Shown: positions 33,960-43,036, counted from the stretch's first letter. The stretch is 64,000 bases of DNA from Enterobacteriaceae bacterium UBA7338 (GCA_002480085.1 DKPJ01000017.1:62001-126000), one strand, 5' to 3'. Notes: generated by a model from the letters alone, not told the origin. Made by a program: numbers and translations.

Positions 33960-34682
33960 TCATATAAATCCGGTCGCCGCCGCGTAGCAGGCAATCTGCG
34001 TCTTATTGGGCGCGTTGAACTTCTTCTGCATGTTTTTCTGGTGAAAATTTACCGTGTTTTCCGAAATCGACAGGATCATCGCGATCTCCGCCGAGGTCTT
34101 GCCTTCCGCCGTCCACTTCAAAATTTCGCACTCGCGCTTGCTGAACTTCATCTCCGGCGACATCACCATCTCAGTCTCAAGGCGTGAAAGCGTTATCAGA
34201 CTTAACTGCACCAGCAGTTGTAAAGAGAGTTCAACCTCATCCGCGCTCAGGCTTTTGCCGCGTACGGCGTTGCTTGATACCGACAAAAAACCATTTGCGC
34301 GGTTGGGCAGCATCAGGCACTGGGTATACCCTTTACGCAGCCCATGGTCGCGGGCAGCATCCCACAGCGGCTGTGCGTCCTGAAACAGGCGGTCGCTCCA
34401 GGGCAGATGGCCCTGCATAAAATTATCCGCCTTGAGCACCGGGTCAATCGCAAAGTAATTTTCGGCATAGTAGTGGTTTATCCAGGCGTCTGGATAGGAT
34501 GTTTCAAGGAAAATTTTGGGTCGAGTGAACGGCACCGGGTGGCGCACGCACAGCGAGTAGTAGTCAAATTCCAGCCGCTGCGTCTGATGCTCTAGCTCTT
34601 TATAAACCTCTTCTGCTGTCGTCATCTCATTAAAACGCCGCAGCAGCTCCCTTCGCCATGTGAAAAAATCAATATCCTGCAT
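33960..34682 (-). CDS. sdiA: LuxR-family quorum receptor SdiA
   Basis: SdiA binds acyl-homoserine lactones made by other species and regulates adhesion and resistance genes. The 240-residue protein has an autoinducer-binding domain (DYYSLCVRHPVPFTRPK, NHYYAENYFAIDPVL, LPWSDRLFQDAQPLW) and a C-terminal helix-turn-helix (FSKRECEILKWTAEGKTSAEIAMILSISENTVNFHQKN in part). The start at MQDIDFFTWRR matches E. coli. No luxI-type synthase is in the window, consistent with an eavesdropping role. Confidence 0.95.
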   Translation of the reverse strand: MQDIDFFTWRRELLRRFNEMTTAEEVYKELEHQTQRLEFDYYSLCVRHPVPFTRPKIFLETSYPDAWINHYYAENYFAIDPVLKADNFMQGHLPWSDRLFQDAQPLWDAARDHGLRKGYTQCLMLPNRANGFLSVSSNAVRGKSLSADEVELSLQLLVQLSLITLSRLETEMVMSPEMKFSKRECEILKWTAEGKTSAEIAMILSISENTVNFHQKNMQKKFNAPNKTQIACYAAATGFI

Positions 34683-34912
34683 ACTGACCGCTAAAACCCC
34701 GTTCGTTATATATTTATTATGTATGTATAAAACTATCACATAAATCTTATTTATAGATCCAAATTATCCCACCCTGGAGAAATTAACTGAATTTATATGC
34801 CAGCGGGCGCGAGATTAACGGGAGAAATGACGGATGATTAGCAGGGTACGTAAATCGGCACTGCCGCAGCGCTCACCGTGGGGGCAGAGCCGGTGAGCGC
34901 GCGAGCAGAGCG

Positions 34913-35665
34913 TTACTGCATGAGGAATTTCTCCAGAAACTGACGGGTTCGCGGCTGCTGAGGGTTAGTAAACAGCGTTTTGGCTGGTCCCTGCTCCACT
35001 ATCCGGCCCTGATCCATAAAGATGGCCCTGTCGGCTACGTCGCGGGCGAAGCTCATCTCGTGGGTCACAATCACCATGGTGCGTTTCTCCTGCGCCAGCT
35101 GACGAATGGTGCTCAACACCTCCCCCACCAGCTCGGGATCCAGCGCGGAGGTTGGCTCATCGAAGAGGATCACATCCGGGCGCATTGCCAGCGCGCGGGC
35201 GATAGCCACACGCTGCTGCTGGCCGCCGGAGAGGCGTTTCGGGTAGCTGGTCTCTTTGCCCGTTAAGCCCACTTTCGCCAGCAGCTCCCGGGCGCGGGCT
35301 TCAGCCTCGGCTTTCGCTTCGCCCTTCACAATCACCGGTCCCTCAATGATATTCTCCAGCACCGTGCGGTGGGGAAACAGGTTAAAGCTCTGGAAGACAA
35401 AGCCAACGTGCTGGCGCAGCTGGCGGATCTGCCCCTTCTGCTGGCCTAACGCCCGCGCCGTATCGATGGTGATGGTACCGACGCGGATGCTGCCGCTCTC
35501 CGGGTGCTCCAGCAGGTTAATGCTGCGCAGCAGGGTCGTTTTGCCGGAGCCGCTGGGACCAATGATCGCCACCACCTCCCCCTCGTTGACCTCTAAATCA
35601 ATGCCGTGCAGCACCGTCTGGCCGTGAAACTTCTTCACCAGGTTTTTCACTTCAATCGCACTCAT
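34913..35665 (-). CDS. tcyN: Cystine ABC transporter ATP-binding protein TcyN
   Basis: TcyN (YecC) is the ATPase of the high-affinity cystine/diaminopimelate importer TcyJLN. The 250-residue protein carries Walker A GPSGSGKTTLL, Q-loop FVFQSFNLFP, signature LSGGQQQRVAIARAL and Walker B VILFDEPTSALD. It overlaps tcyL by four bases. Confidence 0.96.
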   Translation of the reverse strand: MSAIEVKNLVKKFHGQTVLHGIDLEVNEGEVVAIIGPSGSGKTTLLRSINLLEHPESGSIRVGTITIDTARALGQQKGQIRQLRQHVGFVFQSFNLFPHRTVLENIIEGPVIVKGEAKAEAEARARELLAKVGLTGKETSYPKRLSGGQQQRVAIARALAMRPDVILFDEPTSALDPELVGEVLSTIRQLAQEKRTMVIVTHEMSFARDVADRAIFMDQGRIVEQGPAKTLFTNPQQPRTRQFLEKFLMQ

Positions 35666-36330
35666 TTCGGATCGCGCTCCTGACGGTTAAGCTGGTTTTC
35701 AAAATAGTTCTGTAACGCGGAGAGTACCGTGGCCATCACCCAGTAGATCAGGGAGGCAGCGAGGTACATGGTGAAGACCTCCAGCGTCCGGGAGGTGATC
35801 AGCTGTGCCTGGCGGAACAGCTCCGGCACCTGAATGGTTGCCGCCAGCGAGGTATCTTTTACCAGGCTGATAAAGCTGTTGCTCAGCGGCGGCAGCGCCA
35901 CCCTCGCCGCCTGGGGCAGAATGGCACGGCGCAGGGTTTGCCACGGGGTCATGCCGATACTGGCCGCCGCCTCCCACTGCCCTTTATCGATCGAGGAGAT
36001 AGCGGCGCGCAGCGTTTCCGAGGTGTAGGCCGCGGTATTGAGCGACAGGCCGATCATCGCCGCCGGGATCGGATCCAGCTCGATACCAAACTGCGGCAGG
36101 CCGTAGTAGATCATAAACAGCTGCGCAATCAGCGGCGTACCGCGAAATATGGAGATATAAAAACGTGCCAGCCAGCGTACTGGGGCGATGGCCGACATCC
36201 GCATCAGCGCCAGCACAAAGCCAAGCAGCAGGCCAAAAAACATCCCGCCGATACTGAGCTGTAACGTAAATACCGCCCCGCGCAGCAGGTACGGCAACGA
36301 CTCTATCACCAGTTGTATACTCTCTTGCAT
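35662..36330 (-). CDS. tcyL: Cystine ABC transporter permease TcyL
   Basis: TcyL (YecS) is the inner-membrane permease of the cystine importer. The 222-residue protein is of the polar amino acid permease type with several hydrophobic segments and the EAA-type loop (WEAAASIGMTPWQTLRRAILPQAARVALPP, of which EAAASIGMTPWQT is the core). It follows dcyD by 21 bases. Confidence 0.96.
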   Translation of the reverse strand: MQESIQLVIESLPYLLRGAVFTLQLSIGGMFFGLLLGFVLALMRMSAIAPVRWLARFYISIFRGTPLIAQLFMIYYGLPQFGIELDPIPAAMIGLSLNTAAYTSETLRAAISSIDKGQWEAAASIGMTPWQTLRRAILPQAARVALPPLSNSFISLVKDTSLAATIQVPELFRQAQLITSRTLEVFTMYLAASLIYWVMATVLSALQNYFENQLNRQERDPK

Positions 36331-36351
36331 TATGGTTTTTCTGCCTGATGT

Positions 36352-37338
36352 TTAAACGTGGGGATGGTAGGCAAAGAGCGCAGGCGCGCCGCCGGTATGG
36401 ATAAACAGGATCGGACCACGATCTTTGAAACGGTTCTGGCTGATGCCATCGATCAGCCCGGCCATGGCTTTACCGGTGTAGACCGGATCCAGCAGAATAC
36501 CTTCGAGGCGGGCCAGCAGCTTGATGGCCTCCACGCCCTCCTCGTTAGGCGTGCCGTAGCCGGGGGCGAAGTAGTCATCCCAGAGAGTGATATCCGCCCT
36601 CGCCTCAACCTCCAGCTCGCGGGCAACCGCCTGCTGAAGCGCAACCACTTTCGGTTTCTGCTCGTCGCGCTTGCGGGAGACGGTAACGCCAATCAGCTCC
36701 GCCTCGGGCATCAGCTGCTCAAGGCCCACCGCCAGCCCGGCGTGGGTTCCGGCGCTGCCGGAGGCCACAACAATTGACGACAGCTCTACCGCCCCCTCAC
36801 ACTGCTGGGCGATCTCCAGCGCGCTCTCCACGTAGCCCAGCGCGCCCAGCGCGTTCGAGCCACCGACCGGAATGACATAGGGACGAAAACCCTGGGCTTC
36901 AATCCGCGTTGCCAGCTCGCTCAGCTGCGCAACCGGATCGGTCAGGGCGTCGCACATCTCTATCTGGGCGTTAAAGAGATCCAGCAGCAGCCGGTTGCCG
37001 TTGGTGAGATAGTTCTCCGCCCGCGTGGCGATAGGGTTCTCCAGCAGCGCCACGCAGTGCAGGCCTAGCTTCGCCGCTACGGCGGCGGTCTGGCGCACAT
37101 GGTTCGACTGGATCGCCCCGGCGGTGATCAGCGTATCGGCCCCCTCACGCAGCGCGTCGGCAGCAAGGAACTCAAGCTTGCGCAGCTTGTTGCCCCCCAG
37201 CGCCATCGGCGTTACGTCGTCGCGTTTGATGTAGATCTCGCGTCCCAGATAGTCAGAGAAGCGCGGCAGGTACTCCAGCGGCGTCGGCGCGCCAATAAAT
37301 TCAAGGCGCGGAAAGCGGGTGAGGTTTTGCAAAGACAT
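36352..37338 (-). CDS. dcyD: D-cysteine desulfhydrase DcyD
   Basis: DcyD is a PLP enzyme that converts D-cysteine to pyruvate, ammonia and hydrogen sulfide. The 328-residue protein aligns with E. coli DcyD, with the PLP lysine in ALGGNKLRKLEFL, the loop AGAIQSNHVRQTAAVA and VVASGSAGTHAGLAVG. The start MSLQNLTRFPRLEF is chosen over an ATG six codons upstream because it matches the family. It lies inside the cystine transport group, tying uptake to sulfur amino acid catabolism. Confidence 0.96.
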   Translation of the reverse strand: MSLQNLTRFPRLEFIGAPTPLEYLPRFSDYLGREIYIKRDDVTPMALGGNKLRKLEFLAADALREGADTLITAGAIQSNHVRQTAAVAAKLGLHCVALLENPIATRAENYLTNGNRLLLDLFNAQIEMCDALTDPVAQLSELATRIEAQGFRPYVIPVGGSNALGALGYVESALEIAQQCEGAVELSSIVVASGSAGTHAGLAVGLEQLMPEAELIGVTVSRKRDEQKPKVVALQQAVARELEVEARADITLWDDYFAPGYGTPNEEGVEAIKLLARLEGILLDPVYTGKAMAGLIDGISQNRFKDRGPILFIHTGGAPALFAYHPHV

Positions 37339-37401
37339 AGGGCCTCCGGTGGCCAAAAGTAAACATGCTGCTGTTAATTATGTACCTTTAACGGCAGAAA
37401 T

Positions 37402-37430
37402 AAAAAAGGCGCTTAAATAAGCGCCTTTTT
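37402..37430 (-). terminator. Terminator between tcyJ and dcyD
   Basis: A near-perfect hairpin (AAAAAGGCGCTT with AAGCGCCTTTTT, loop AAAT) lies just after the tcyJ stop and can act on both strands. It probably lowers expression of dcyD-tcyLN relative to the abundant binding protein. Confidence 0.85.
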
Positions 37431-37444
37431 ACCGCCGGTGAACC

Positions 37445-38245
37445 TTACTTCGTCACGTCGGCACCGAACCATTTTTCTGACAGCGCCTTCAGGCTGCCGT
37501 CCTTCTGCATGCCGGCAATAGCGTCATCTACCGCTTTCAGCAGATCCTCATTGCCTTTACGCAGCGCCACGCCCGCTTCCTGACGGGAGAACGGCTCGCC
37601 CGCAACCGCCAGCGTATCCTTAGTCTTTTTCACCAGATCCAGCGCCGCCAGACGATCCACCAGAATAGCGTCGATACGGCCTACGCGCAGATCCTGGTAT
37701 TTGGTCGGGTCGTCATCATAGGTCCGGATATCTACGCCCTGCACGTTCTGGCGCAGCCACTCTTCATAGTTGGTACCCAGACCGACGCCAACCTTTTTAC
37801 CTTTCAGATCGGCAGCGGTTTTGATCCCGCTCTCGTTGCCCTTCTTCACCAGCGCCTGGATCCCAGAGACAGTGTAAGGGGTAGAGAAGTCATACTTTTT
37901 CTTACGCTCGTCAGAGATGGTCACCTGGTTGATCACCACGTCGATGCGTTTAGAGTCCAGCGAGGCCAGCATACCGTCCCACTTGGTCGGCTTCAGCGAA
38001 GCCTTCACGCCAAGGTGTTTCGCCAGCTCTTCAGCGAACTCGACCTCAAAGCCGGTGAGCTTGCCGTCATCGCCCTGGTAGCTGAACGGCGGATAGGTCC
38101 CTTCCAGTCCCACCAGCAGCGTACCGCGCTCTTTAACTTTATTCAGCAGGCCTTCATCGGCGAAGGATTTCGCGCTTACGCCTGCCATCAGCGCAACAGC
38201 CATCACACCCATCAGCGCCTGACGACCCAAAAGTGCTAATTTCAT
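37445..38245 (-). CDS. tcyJ: Cystine-binding periplasmic protein TcyJ (FliY)
   Basis: TcyJ binds cystine in the periplasm for TcyLN; the older name FliY reflects its position by fliAZ. The start MKLALLGRQALMGVMAVALM gives a signal peptide ending SFA and the 266-residue E. coli length. Solute-binding motifs TLLVGLEGTYPPFSY, GFEVEFAEELAKHLG and ISDERKKKYDFSTPY are conserved. Confidence 0.96.
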   Translation of the reverse strand: MKLALLGRQALMGVMAVALMAGVSAKSFADEGLLNKVKERGTLLVGLEGTYPPFSYQGDDGKLTGFEVEFAEELAKHLGVKASLKPTKWDGMLASLDSKRIDVVINQVTISDERKKKYDFSTPYTVSGIQALVKKGNESGIKTAADLKGKKVGVGLGTNYEEWLRQNVQGVDIRTYDDDPTKYQDLRVGRIDAILVDRLAALDLVKKTKDTLAVAGEPFSRQEAGVALRKGNEDLLKAVDDAIAGMQKDGSLKALSEKWFGADVTK

Positions 38246-38334
38246 AGTTACCCCGAATATGATAATAGATTGCGGGTAGTGTAAGGTGCTGACCCACAAG
38301 GTACAAACACCTGTACGCTACATATTATTCACTT

Positions 38335-38886
38335 TTAATATATATCAGAAGTTGCGCCGGGAGCGATTTTCTGACTGGCCATAAAGTGCGACTGGGCTTT
38401 GAATTGCGCATACTTGCGCAGGGCGATCCGGTAATTATTGGTGCTGGTGGTAGGAAGCCACGGCTCCAGAACTTCATCCAGAAAACCGTCTTCAAGCTGG
38501 TCGGGGGTAATACGGTGGGCGGTCAGGTGGTTGCCGAGGCGACGCAGGCGTACAACATACTCACGCACCGTGCCGTGGCTCATTTCGGTTTGCTCAAACA
38601 GATACTGTTTAAAGCCGATGATATCGAAAAAGTCGCTCTGCTCTTTGCAGTGCAGATCGCCGCAGAAACGGCACAGGGCGACCCACTCTTTCTGCTCCTG
38701 CGCCCAGCCCGCATCGTCCAGAAGGGTGTCGAGGCGCGAGATAGCAATTTTGTTGACGATTTCGCCCCGGCGCACCAGCGTGATGCGGTCGAGCAGCTTA
38801 TGGCAGTGGGCGCAATGCGTCTGGCTGTGTTTAAAGTCTTTCAGGTAGCGGCTTAAGGGCCGTCTTTTTACTTGTAGCACCGTCAT
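38335..38886 (-). CDS. fliZ: Motility/curli regulator FliZ
   Basis: FliZ is a DNA-binding antagonist of RpoS-dependent promoters that favours motility over curli in E. coli. The 183-residue protein resembles a tyrosine-recombinase core-binding domain (MSHGTVREYVVRLRRLGNHL) and has the conserved basic and cysteine-bearing N terminus (YLKDFKHSQTHCAHCHKLLD). It is downstream of fliA, 58 bases away, in the same transcript. Confidence 0.95.
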   Translation of the reverse strand: MTVLQVKRRPLSRYLKDFKHSQTHCAHCHKLLDRITLVRRGEIVNKIAISRLDTLLDDAGWAQEQKEWVALCRFCGDLHCKEQSDFFDIIGFKQYLFEQTEMSHGTVREYVVRLRRLGNHLTAHRITPDQLEDGFLDEVLEPWLPTTSTNNYRIALRKYAQFKAQSHFMASQKIAPGATSDIY

Positions 38887-38944
38887 GATAACTCCTGGTT
38901 GTCAATACGTTGTGCGACATCGTTCAGGCAGCACGCATTGCTGC

Positions 38945-39664
38945 CTATAACTTACCCAGTTTGGTACGTAAGCGTTTAATGGCCTGGCTATGGAGCTGGC
39001 TCACCCGCGACTCTCCTACGTCCAGCACCGCGCCGATCTCTTTGAGATTCAGCTCTTCCTGGTAGTAGAGCGTCAATACCAGCTGCTCACGCTCCGGCAA
39101 GGCTTCGATCGCCTCCATCACGCGATGGCGGAGATTGCTCTCCAGCAGCTGATGTAACGGGTTCTCCCGCTGGTGATCGTCGGTCACCAGCTCAATGCTA
39201 TCGCCATGCTCTTCCCGCCACTCGTCATAGGAGAAGAGTTGGCTATTATTGGTGTCGAGCAACATCTGACGATACTCTTCCACAGAAATATCGAGCCGCT
39301 GCGCAACCTCGGTTTCCGTTGCGTTACGGCCTAATTCCTGCTCCAGCTGCCCCATCGCCTGCGCCACTTCGCGGGCGTTACGCCGGACGCTGCGTGGCAC
39401 CCAGTCGCGGCTGCGCAGCTCATCCAGCATCGCCCCACGAATACGCTGCACTGCGTAAGTGGTAAATGCCGTTCCTTGCAGAGCGTCGTATCGGTCAACT
39501 GCATTCAATAACCCGATGCCGCCCGCCTGTAGCAGATCGTCCAGTTCCACACTCGCCGGCAAGCGCACCTGCAGGCGCAATGCTTCGTGACGCACTAGCG
39601 GTACATAACGTTGCCACAGCGAGTGTTTATCCATTACACCTTCAGCGGTATACATTGAATTCAC
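38945..39664 (-). CDS. fliA: Flagellar sigma factor FliA (sigma28)
   Basis: FliA directs RNA polymerase to class 3 flagellar and chemotaxis promoters and is held inactive by FlgM until the hook is finished. The 239-residue protein has region 2 (DLLQAGGIGLLNAVDRYD, TAFTTYAVQRIRGAMLDELR) and region 4 helix-turn-helix (ELNLKEIGAVLDVGESRVSQLHSQAIKRLR in part). Upstream are a probable FlhDC box and a sigma28-type -10. Confidence 0.97.
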   Translation of the reverse strand: MNSMYTAEGVMDKHSLWQRYVPLVRHEALRLQVRLPASVELDDLLQAGGIGLLNAVDRYDALQGTAFTTYAVQRIRGAMLDELRSRDWVPRSVRRNAREVAQAMGQLEQELGRNATETEVAQRLDISVEEYRQMLLDTNNSQLFSYDEWREEHGDSIELVTDDHQRENPLHQLLESNLRHRVMEAIEALPEREQLVLTLYYQEELNLKEIGAVLDVGESRVSQLHSQAIKRLRTKLGKL

Positions 39665-39689
39665 GATAAACAGCCCTGCGTTAAATGAG

Positions 39690-39697
39690 TTATCGGC
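39690..39697 (-). promoter_or_regulatory. Sigma28-type -10 upstream of fliA
   Basis: GCCGATAA, the consensus sigma28 -10, occurs on the minus strand about 26-33 bases before the fliA ATG. The matching -35 is poor, so autoregulation is plausible but not certain. Confidence 0.5.
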
Positions 39698-39724
39698 ATG
39701 ATTATCCGATTCTGGAGGGGTTTT

Positions 39725-39768
39725 AATCGGATGAATAGTGGGTGAAATGGGGGGTTATTTGGGGTTAT
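39725..39768 (-). promoter_or_regulatory. FlhD4C2 box of fliA
   Basis: Two degenerate half-sites (ATAACCCCAAATAACC and CACTATTCATCCGATT on the minus strand) are separated by 12 bases, matching the known consensus AATGGCAGAAATAGCG-N10-12-CGCTATTTCTGCCATT mainly in AAATA, CTATT and ATT. The position upstream of fliA fits class 2 activation. Confidence 0.6.
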
Positions 39769-39782
39769 AGGTGAACAGGCAT

Positions 39783-39808
39783 AAAAAAACCCCGCCGGAG
39801 CGGGGTTT
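39783..39808 (-). terminator. Terminator of fliC
   Basis: AAACCCCGC and GCGGGGTTT with a CGGA loop are followed by a T run on the minus strand, 17 bases past the fliC stop. In E. coli the fliC 3' region also yields the FliX sRNA; I cannot tell whether that holds here. Confidence 0.92.
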
Positions 39809-39824
39809 AGGCAAGCGATGCGAA

Positions 39825-40949
39825 TTAACGCAGCAGGGACAGCATGGTCTGCGGAACCTGGTTGGCCTGAGCCAGTACGGAAGAACCAGCCTGCTGCAGG
39901 ATCTGCGCGCGGGACATGTTGGACACTTCGGTCGCGTAGTCAGAGTCCTGAATACGGCTGCGAGCAGAAGATAGGTTGCTCACGGTGTTGTTCAGGTTGG
40001 TGATGGTGGATTCGAAACGGTTCTGGGAAGCACCCAGCAGGCTACGCTGAGAATCTACGGATTTAATAGCTTCATCGATATCTGCCAGCGGCGTGCTGCC
40101 ATCAGCTTTACCGTCGGCGCCGACTTTACCTTTTAATACGTCAAAACCTTCGGCTGCAACAGTACGGGCATTACCATTTACCGCTTCGTTTGCAGTGGTA
40201 GATGCTTTCAGTGCAGTGTCGTAAGCAGTCTGAGATGTTTTTAAATCATCTTTTGCATCAGTAAGCGCGGTTTCTAAACCTGCACCTGTAGGATCCGCGT
40301 CATACGCTTTTTGAGCAGTTTCTACTGCAGTTTTCTTGGTAGCAACGTCGTCTTTAGCATCTTTCAGATCGTCTGTAGTGGTAAACGCGTAGGTGTTGAT
40401 TGATTCAGAAGACGTATTGTCTGAACCAGCAGTTGCCAGGTTCCAGCCAGCGCTTGAGCTGATAGCAATGCTAATTTGCTCGCCGTCTTTAGAACCAACC
40501 TGGAAATCATAGTTGGTGTTGCCCGCGGTACGGTTATCCAGAACTTTAATACCGTTAAAGTCGGTCTGTTTGGTTACGCGGTTGATCTCTTCCATACGCT
40601 GGTTAACTTCAGACTGGATGGAGTCGATGTCGGATGCAGAGTTAGAGCTGTTCTGCGCCTGAACGGTCAGGTCACGTACGCGCTGCAGGTTGTTGTTGAT
40701 CTCGGACAGCGCGCCTTCAGCGGTCTGTGCCAGGGAGATACCGTCGTTGGCGTTACGTGCTGCTACGCCCAGGCCATTGATGTTAGAGGTGAAGCGGTTA
40801 GCGATCGCCTGACCAGCAGCATCATCTTTTGCGCTGTTGATACGCAGACCGGAAGAGAGGCGCTCGATAGCAGTGCCCAGAGAGGACTGAGATTTAGTCA
40901 GGTTGTTCTGAGTCGTCAGCGACAGGGTGTTAGTATTGATAACAGCCAT
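39825..40949 (-). CDS. fliC: Flagellin FliC, short form
   Basis: FliC is the filament subunit. The 374-residue protein keeps the conserved D0/D1 ends: MAVINTNTLSLTTQNNLTKS, the ERLSSGLRINSAKDDAAGQA region and the C-terminal ARSRIQDSDYATEVSNMSRAQ with VPQTMLSLLR. The middle is short: residues about 192-258 (DDLKDAKDDVATKKTAVETA onward) are Ala/Lys/Asp/Thr-rich and look helical instead of the usual beta-rich D2/D3. A strong sigma28 promoter lies upstream and a terminator downstream. Confidence 0.96.
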   Translation of the reverse strand: MAVINTNTLSLTTQNNLTKSQSSLGTAIERLSSGLRINSAKDDAAGQAIANRFTSNINGLGVAARNANDGISLAQTAEGALSEINNNLQRVRDLTVQAQNSSNSASDIDSIQSEVNQRMEEINRVTKQTDFNGIKVLDNRTAGNTNYDFQVGSKDGEQISIAISSSAGWNLATAGSDNTSSESINTYAFTTTDDLKDAKDDVATKKTAVETAQKAYDADPTGAGLETALTDAKDDLKTSQTAYDTALKASTTANEAVNGNARTVAAEGFDVLKGKVGADGKADGSTPLADIDEAIKSVDSQRSLLGASQNRFESTITNLNNTVSNLSSARSRIQDSDYATEVSNMSRAQILQQAGSSVLAQANQVPQTMLSLLR

Positions 40950-41016
40950 GATTGAATTCCTTTAAAAAGTTGTCTGAGTCAGGCATCTGCCTACGGCTTT
41001 CTCGCCGTTGATGTGA

Positions 41017-41043
41017 TTATCGACCGCCCTCGGATAACCTTTA
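41017..41043 (-). promoter_or_regulatory. Sigma28 promoter of fliC
   Basis: On the minus strand the -35 TAAAGGTT, 11-base spacer and -10 GTCGATAA match the sigma28 consensus TAAAGTTT-N11-GCCGATAA with two differences. It lies about 70 bases before the fliC start. Confidence 0.88.
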
Positions 41044-41126
41044 GAAAAAAATATTCGCTTTTTTAAAGGCGCAAACTGCCTGGCTTTTCTCTGCTTTATT
41101 CCGCCATTGTTTTTTGCAAAACGCTC

Positions 41127-41153
41127 TAATCTTTTTGCTGTCGCTGCCGATAG
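41127..41153 (+). promoter_or_regulatory. Sigma28 promoter of fliDST
   Basis: TAATCTTT, an 11-base spacer and GCCGATAG match the sigma28 consensus. The element sits about 40 bases before the fliD ATG, back to back with the fliC promoter. Confidence 0.82.
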
Positions 41154-41190
41154 TGCATCCAGTGATTGTCTTAAATTGAGAGATGTTATT

Positions 41191-42603
41191 ATGGCAACAG
41201 TAAGTTCGCTCGGTGCGGGCACCAGTATGAGTTCGTCGCTGAGTACGTTATATGATGGGCTGGAGTCTTCAGAACAGACCCGGCTGACGCCTATTACTCA
41301 GCAACAGACTTCTTATAAGGCAAAGCTTACCGCCTGGGGTGTGGTACAGACGGCGCTCACTAAGCTGCAGACGGCAGCGGATGCGTTAAAAGATACCTCA
41401 GCCATCGCTTCGGCCAAGGTCTCCAGCACCAATACCGCGTTCAGCGCGACGCTGGCCAACAGCGCTACGGCGGGAACCTACTCCGTAGAGGTCACCCAGT
41501 TAGCCGCCTCGCAGTCGCTACTCAGCCCAAAGGTGAGCAGTAAAGATACCGACCTCGGCGACAGCAGCCTCAGCTCGCGAACAATCACTATCACTCAGCC
41601 AGGCCAGGACGATCCGCTGACGGTAACGTTGGCCAGCGATAAAACCAGCCTTGCGGATGTTCGCGATGCCATCAACGCCAAACAGGGCAGCGTCACCGCC
41701 AGCATTATTAAAGCAGATGACGACAGCTACTACCTGGCGCTGACCTCCCGCGACAGCGGCACGGCCAATGCGATGACTATCAGCACTGACGACAGCGAGT
41801 TGGCGAAGTACATCAGCTATGACGCGACCGACAGTTCTAAGAGCACGATGACTCAGCAGGTGGCGGCGAAGGATGCGATTGTAAAAATCAATGACATCAC
41901 CATCACCCGCAGCAGCAACACCATTACCGATGCGCCAGAGGGCGTAACCCTGTCGCTGACCAAAACCAACGTTGGCAGTCCAGAAACGCTGTCGGTAGTA
42001 AAAGATAACGAGCCGATGACCAAAGCCATTCAGGCCTACGTTGACGCCTATAACTCGCTGCAGACCACAATTGCTAATCAGACTAAATACACAGCGGTGG
42101 ATCAGGGCAGCGACAGTCAGAGCACCTCAAACGGCGATCTGCTTGGCGACGGCACCCTGCGTAATATCCAGACGCGCCTGCGCTCTCTGCTCTCCACTAC
42201 CCAGGGAACAGGGGCTATCTCCACCCTGTCGCAGATGGGCATTACCCAGGACCTCAGCGGCAAGCTGACGGTAGACAGCACAAAGCTGAACAAAGCGCTG
42301 AACGAATCTCCGACCGACGTGCTGACTTTCCTCTCCGGCGACGGTAAAACCACCGGTTTTGCCACCCAGGCCAGCAGCCAGCTGGAGGATATTCTGGGCA
42401 CCGACGGCACGCTGAAAAGCGCCACGGACGGGATCAATAAAACGCTGAAGCGGCTTTCAGATAAGTATGACCAGGTGAACGATCAGATCACCACGACAAT
42501 GGCGCGTTACAAGGCCCAGTTTACCAGCCTGAGCACGCTGATGTCGTCTCTGGACTCCACGGCCAGCTACCTGACCCAGCAGTTCAATGCCATAAACAGT
42601 TAA
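41191..42603 (+). CDS. fliD: Flagellar filament cap FliD
   Basis: FliD forms the pentameric cap that folds flagellin at the filament tip. The start MATVSSLGAGTSMSSSLSTL is chosen to match the family; an upstream frame would run through the sigma28 promoter. The 470-residue protein has the usual helical N and C termini (TTTMARYKAQFTSLSTLMSS, YLTQQFNAINS) and a beta-rich middle with segments such as SLADVRDAINAKQGSVTASI. It leads fliD-fliS-fliT. Confidence 0.95.
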   Translation: MATVSSLGAGTSMSSSLSTLYDGLESSEQTRLTPITQQQTSYKAKLTAWGVVQTALTKLQTAADALKDTSAIASAKVSSTNTAFSATLANSATAGTYSVEVTQLAASQSLLSPKVSSKDTDLGDSSLSSRTITITQPGQDDPLTVTLASDKTSLADVRDAINAKQGSVTASIIKADDDSYYLALTSRDSGTANAMTISTDDSELAKYISYDATDSSKSTMTQQVAAKDAIVKINDITITRSSNTITDAPEGVTLSLTKTNVGSPETLSVVKDNEPMTKAIQAYVDAYNSLQTTIANQTKYTAVDQGSDSQSTSNGDLLGDGTLRNIQTRLRSLLSTTQGTGAISTLSQMGITQDLSGKLTVDSTKLNKALNESPTDVLTFLSGDGKTTGFATQASSQLEDILGTDGTLKSATDGINKTLKRLSDKYDQVNDQITTTMARYKAQFTSLSTLMSSLDSTASYLTQQFNAINS

Positions 42604-42625
42604 TGAGTGATGATTGAGGTTTGAC

Positions 42626-43036
42626 ATGTATACAAAATCGGGAATACAGGCTTATGCCCAGGTCGGCGTTGAGAGCGCCGTTCTGAGCGCCAGCCCACAT
42701 CAGCTGGTGGTCCTGCTTTTTGATGGCGCGTTAAGCGCCATGAAAAAAGCGGCTATCCTGATCGATCAGGGAGACATTTCCGGTAAAGGCCAGGCGTTGT
42801 CAAAAGCCATCAACATTATCACCAACGGCTTACGCGCAGGGCTTAACCATGACGTCGGTGGTGACCTTGCGGCTAACCTGGACAGTCTGTATGACTATAT
42901 GACACGGCGCCTTCTCCAGGCCAACCTGCACAATGACCTTGCCGCCATTGATGAGGTCGCTACCCTGCTGACCAACATTGCAGATGCCTGGAAAGAGATT
43001 GGCCCCAATAATCAAAATGCGCGGGACACCTACTAA
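42626..43036 (+). CDS. fliS: Flagellin export chaperone FliS
   Basis: FliS binds the C terminus of newly made flagellin to stop early polymerisation. The 136-residue helical protein aligns with E. coli FliS (GIQAYAQVGVESAVLSASPH, LSKAINIITNGLRAGL, MTRRLLQANL). The ATG at MYTKSGIQ is chosen over an in-frame codon four residues upstream. Its stop overlaps the fliT start by one base (TAATG). Confidence 0.95.
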   Translation: MYTKSGIQAYAQVGVESAVLSASPHQLVVLLFDGALSAMKKAAILIDQGDISGKGQALSKAINIITNGLRAGLNHDVGGDLAANLDSLYDYMTRRLLQANLHNDLAAIDEVATLLTNIADAWKEIGPNNQNARDTY

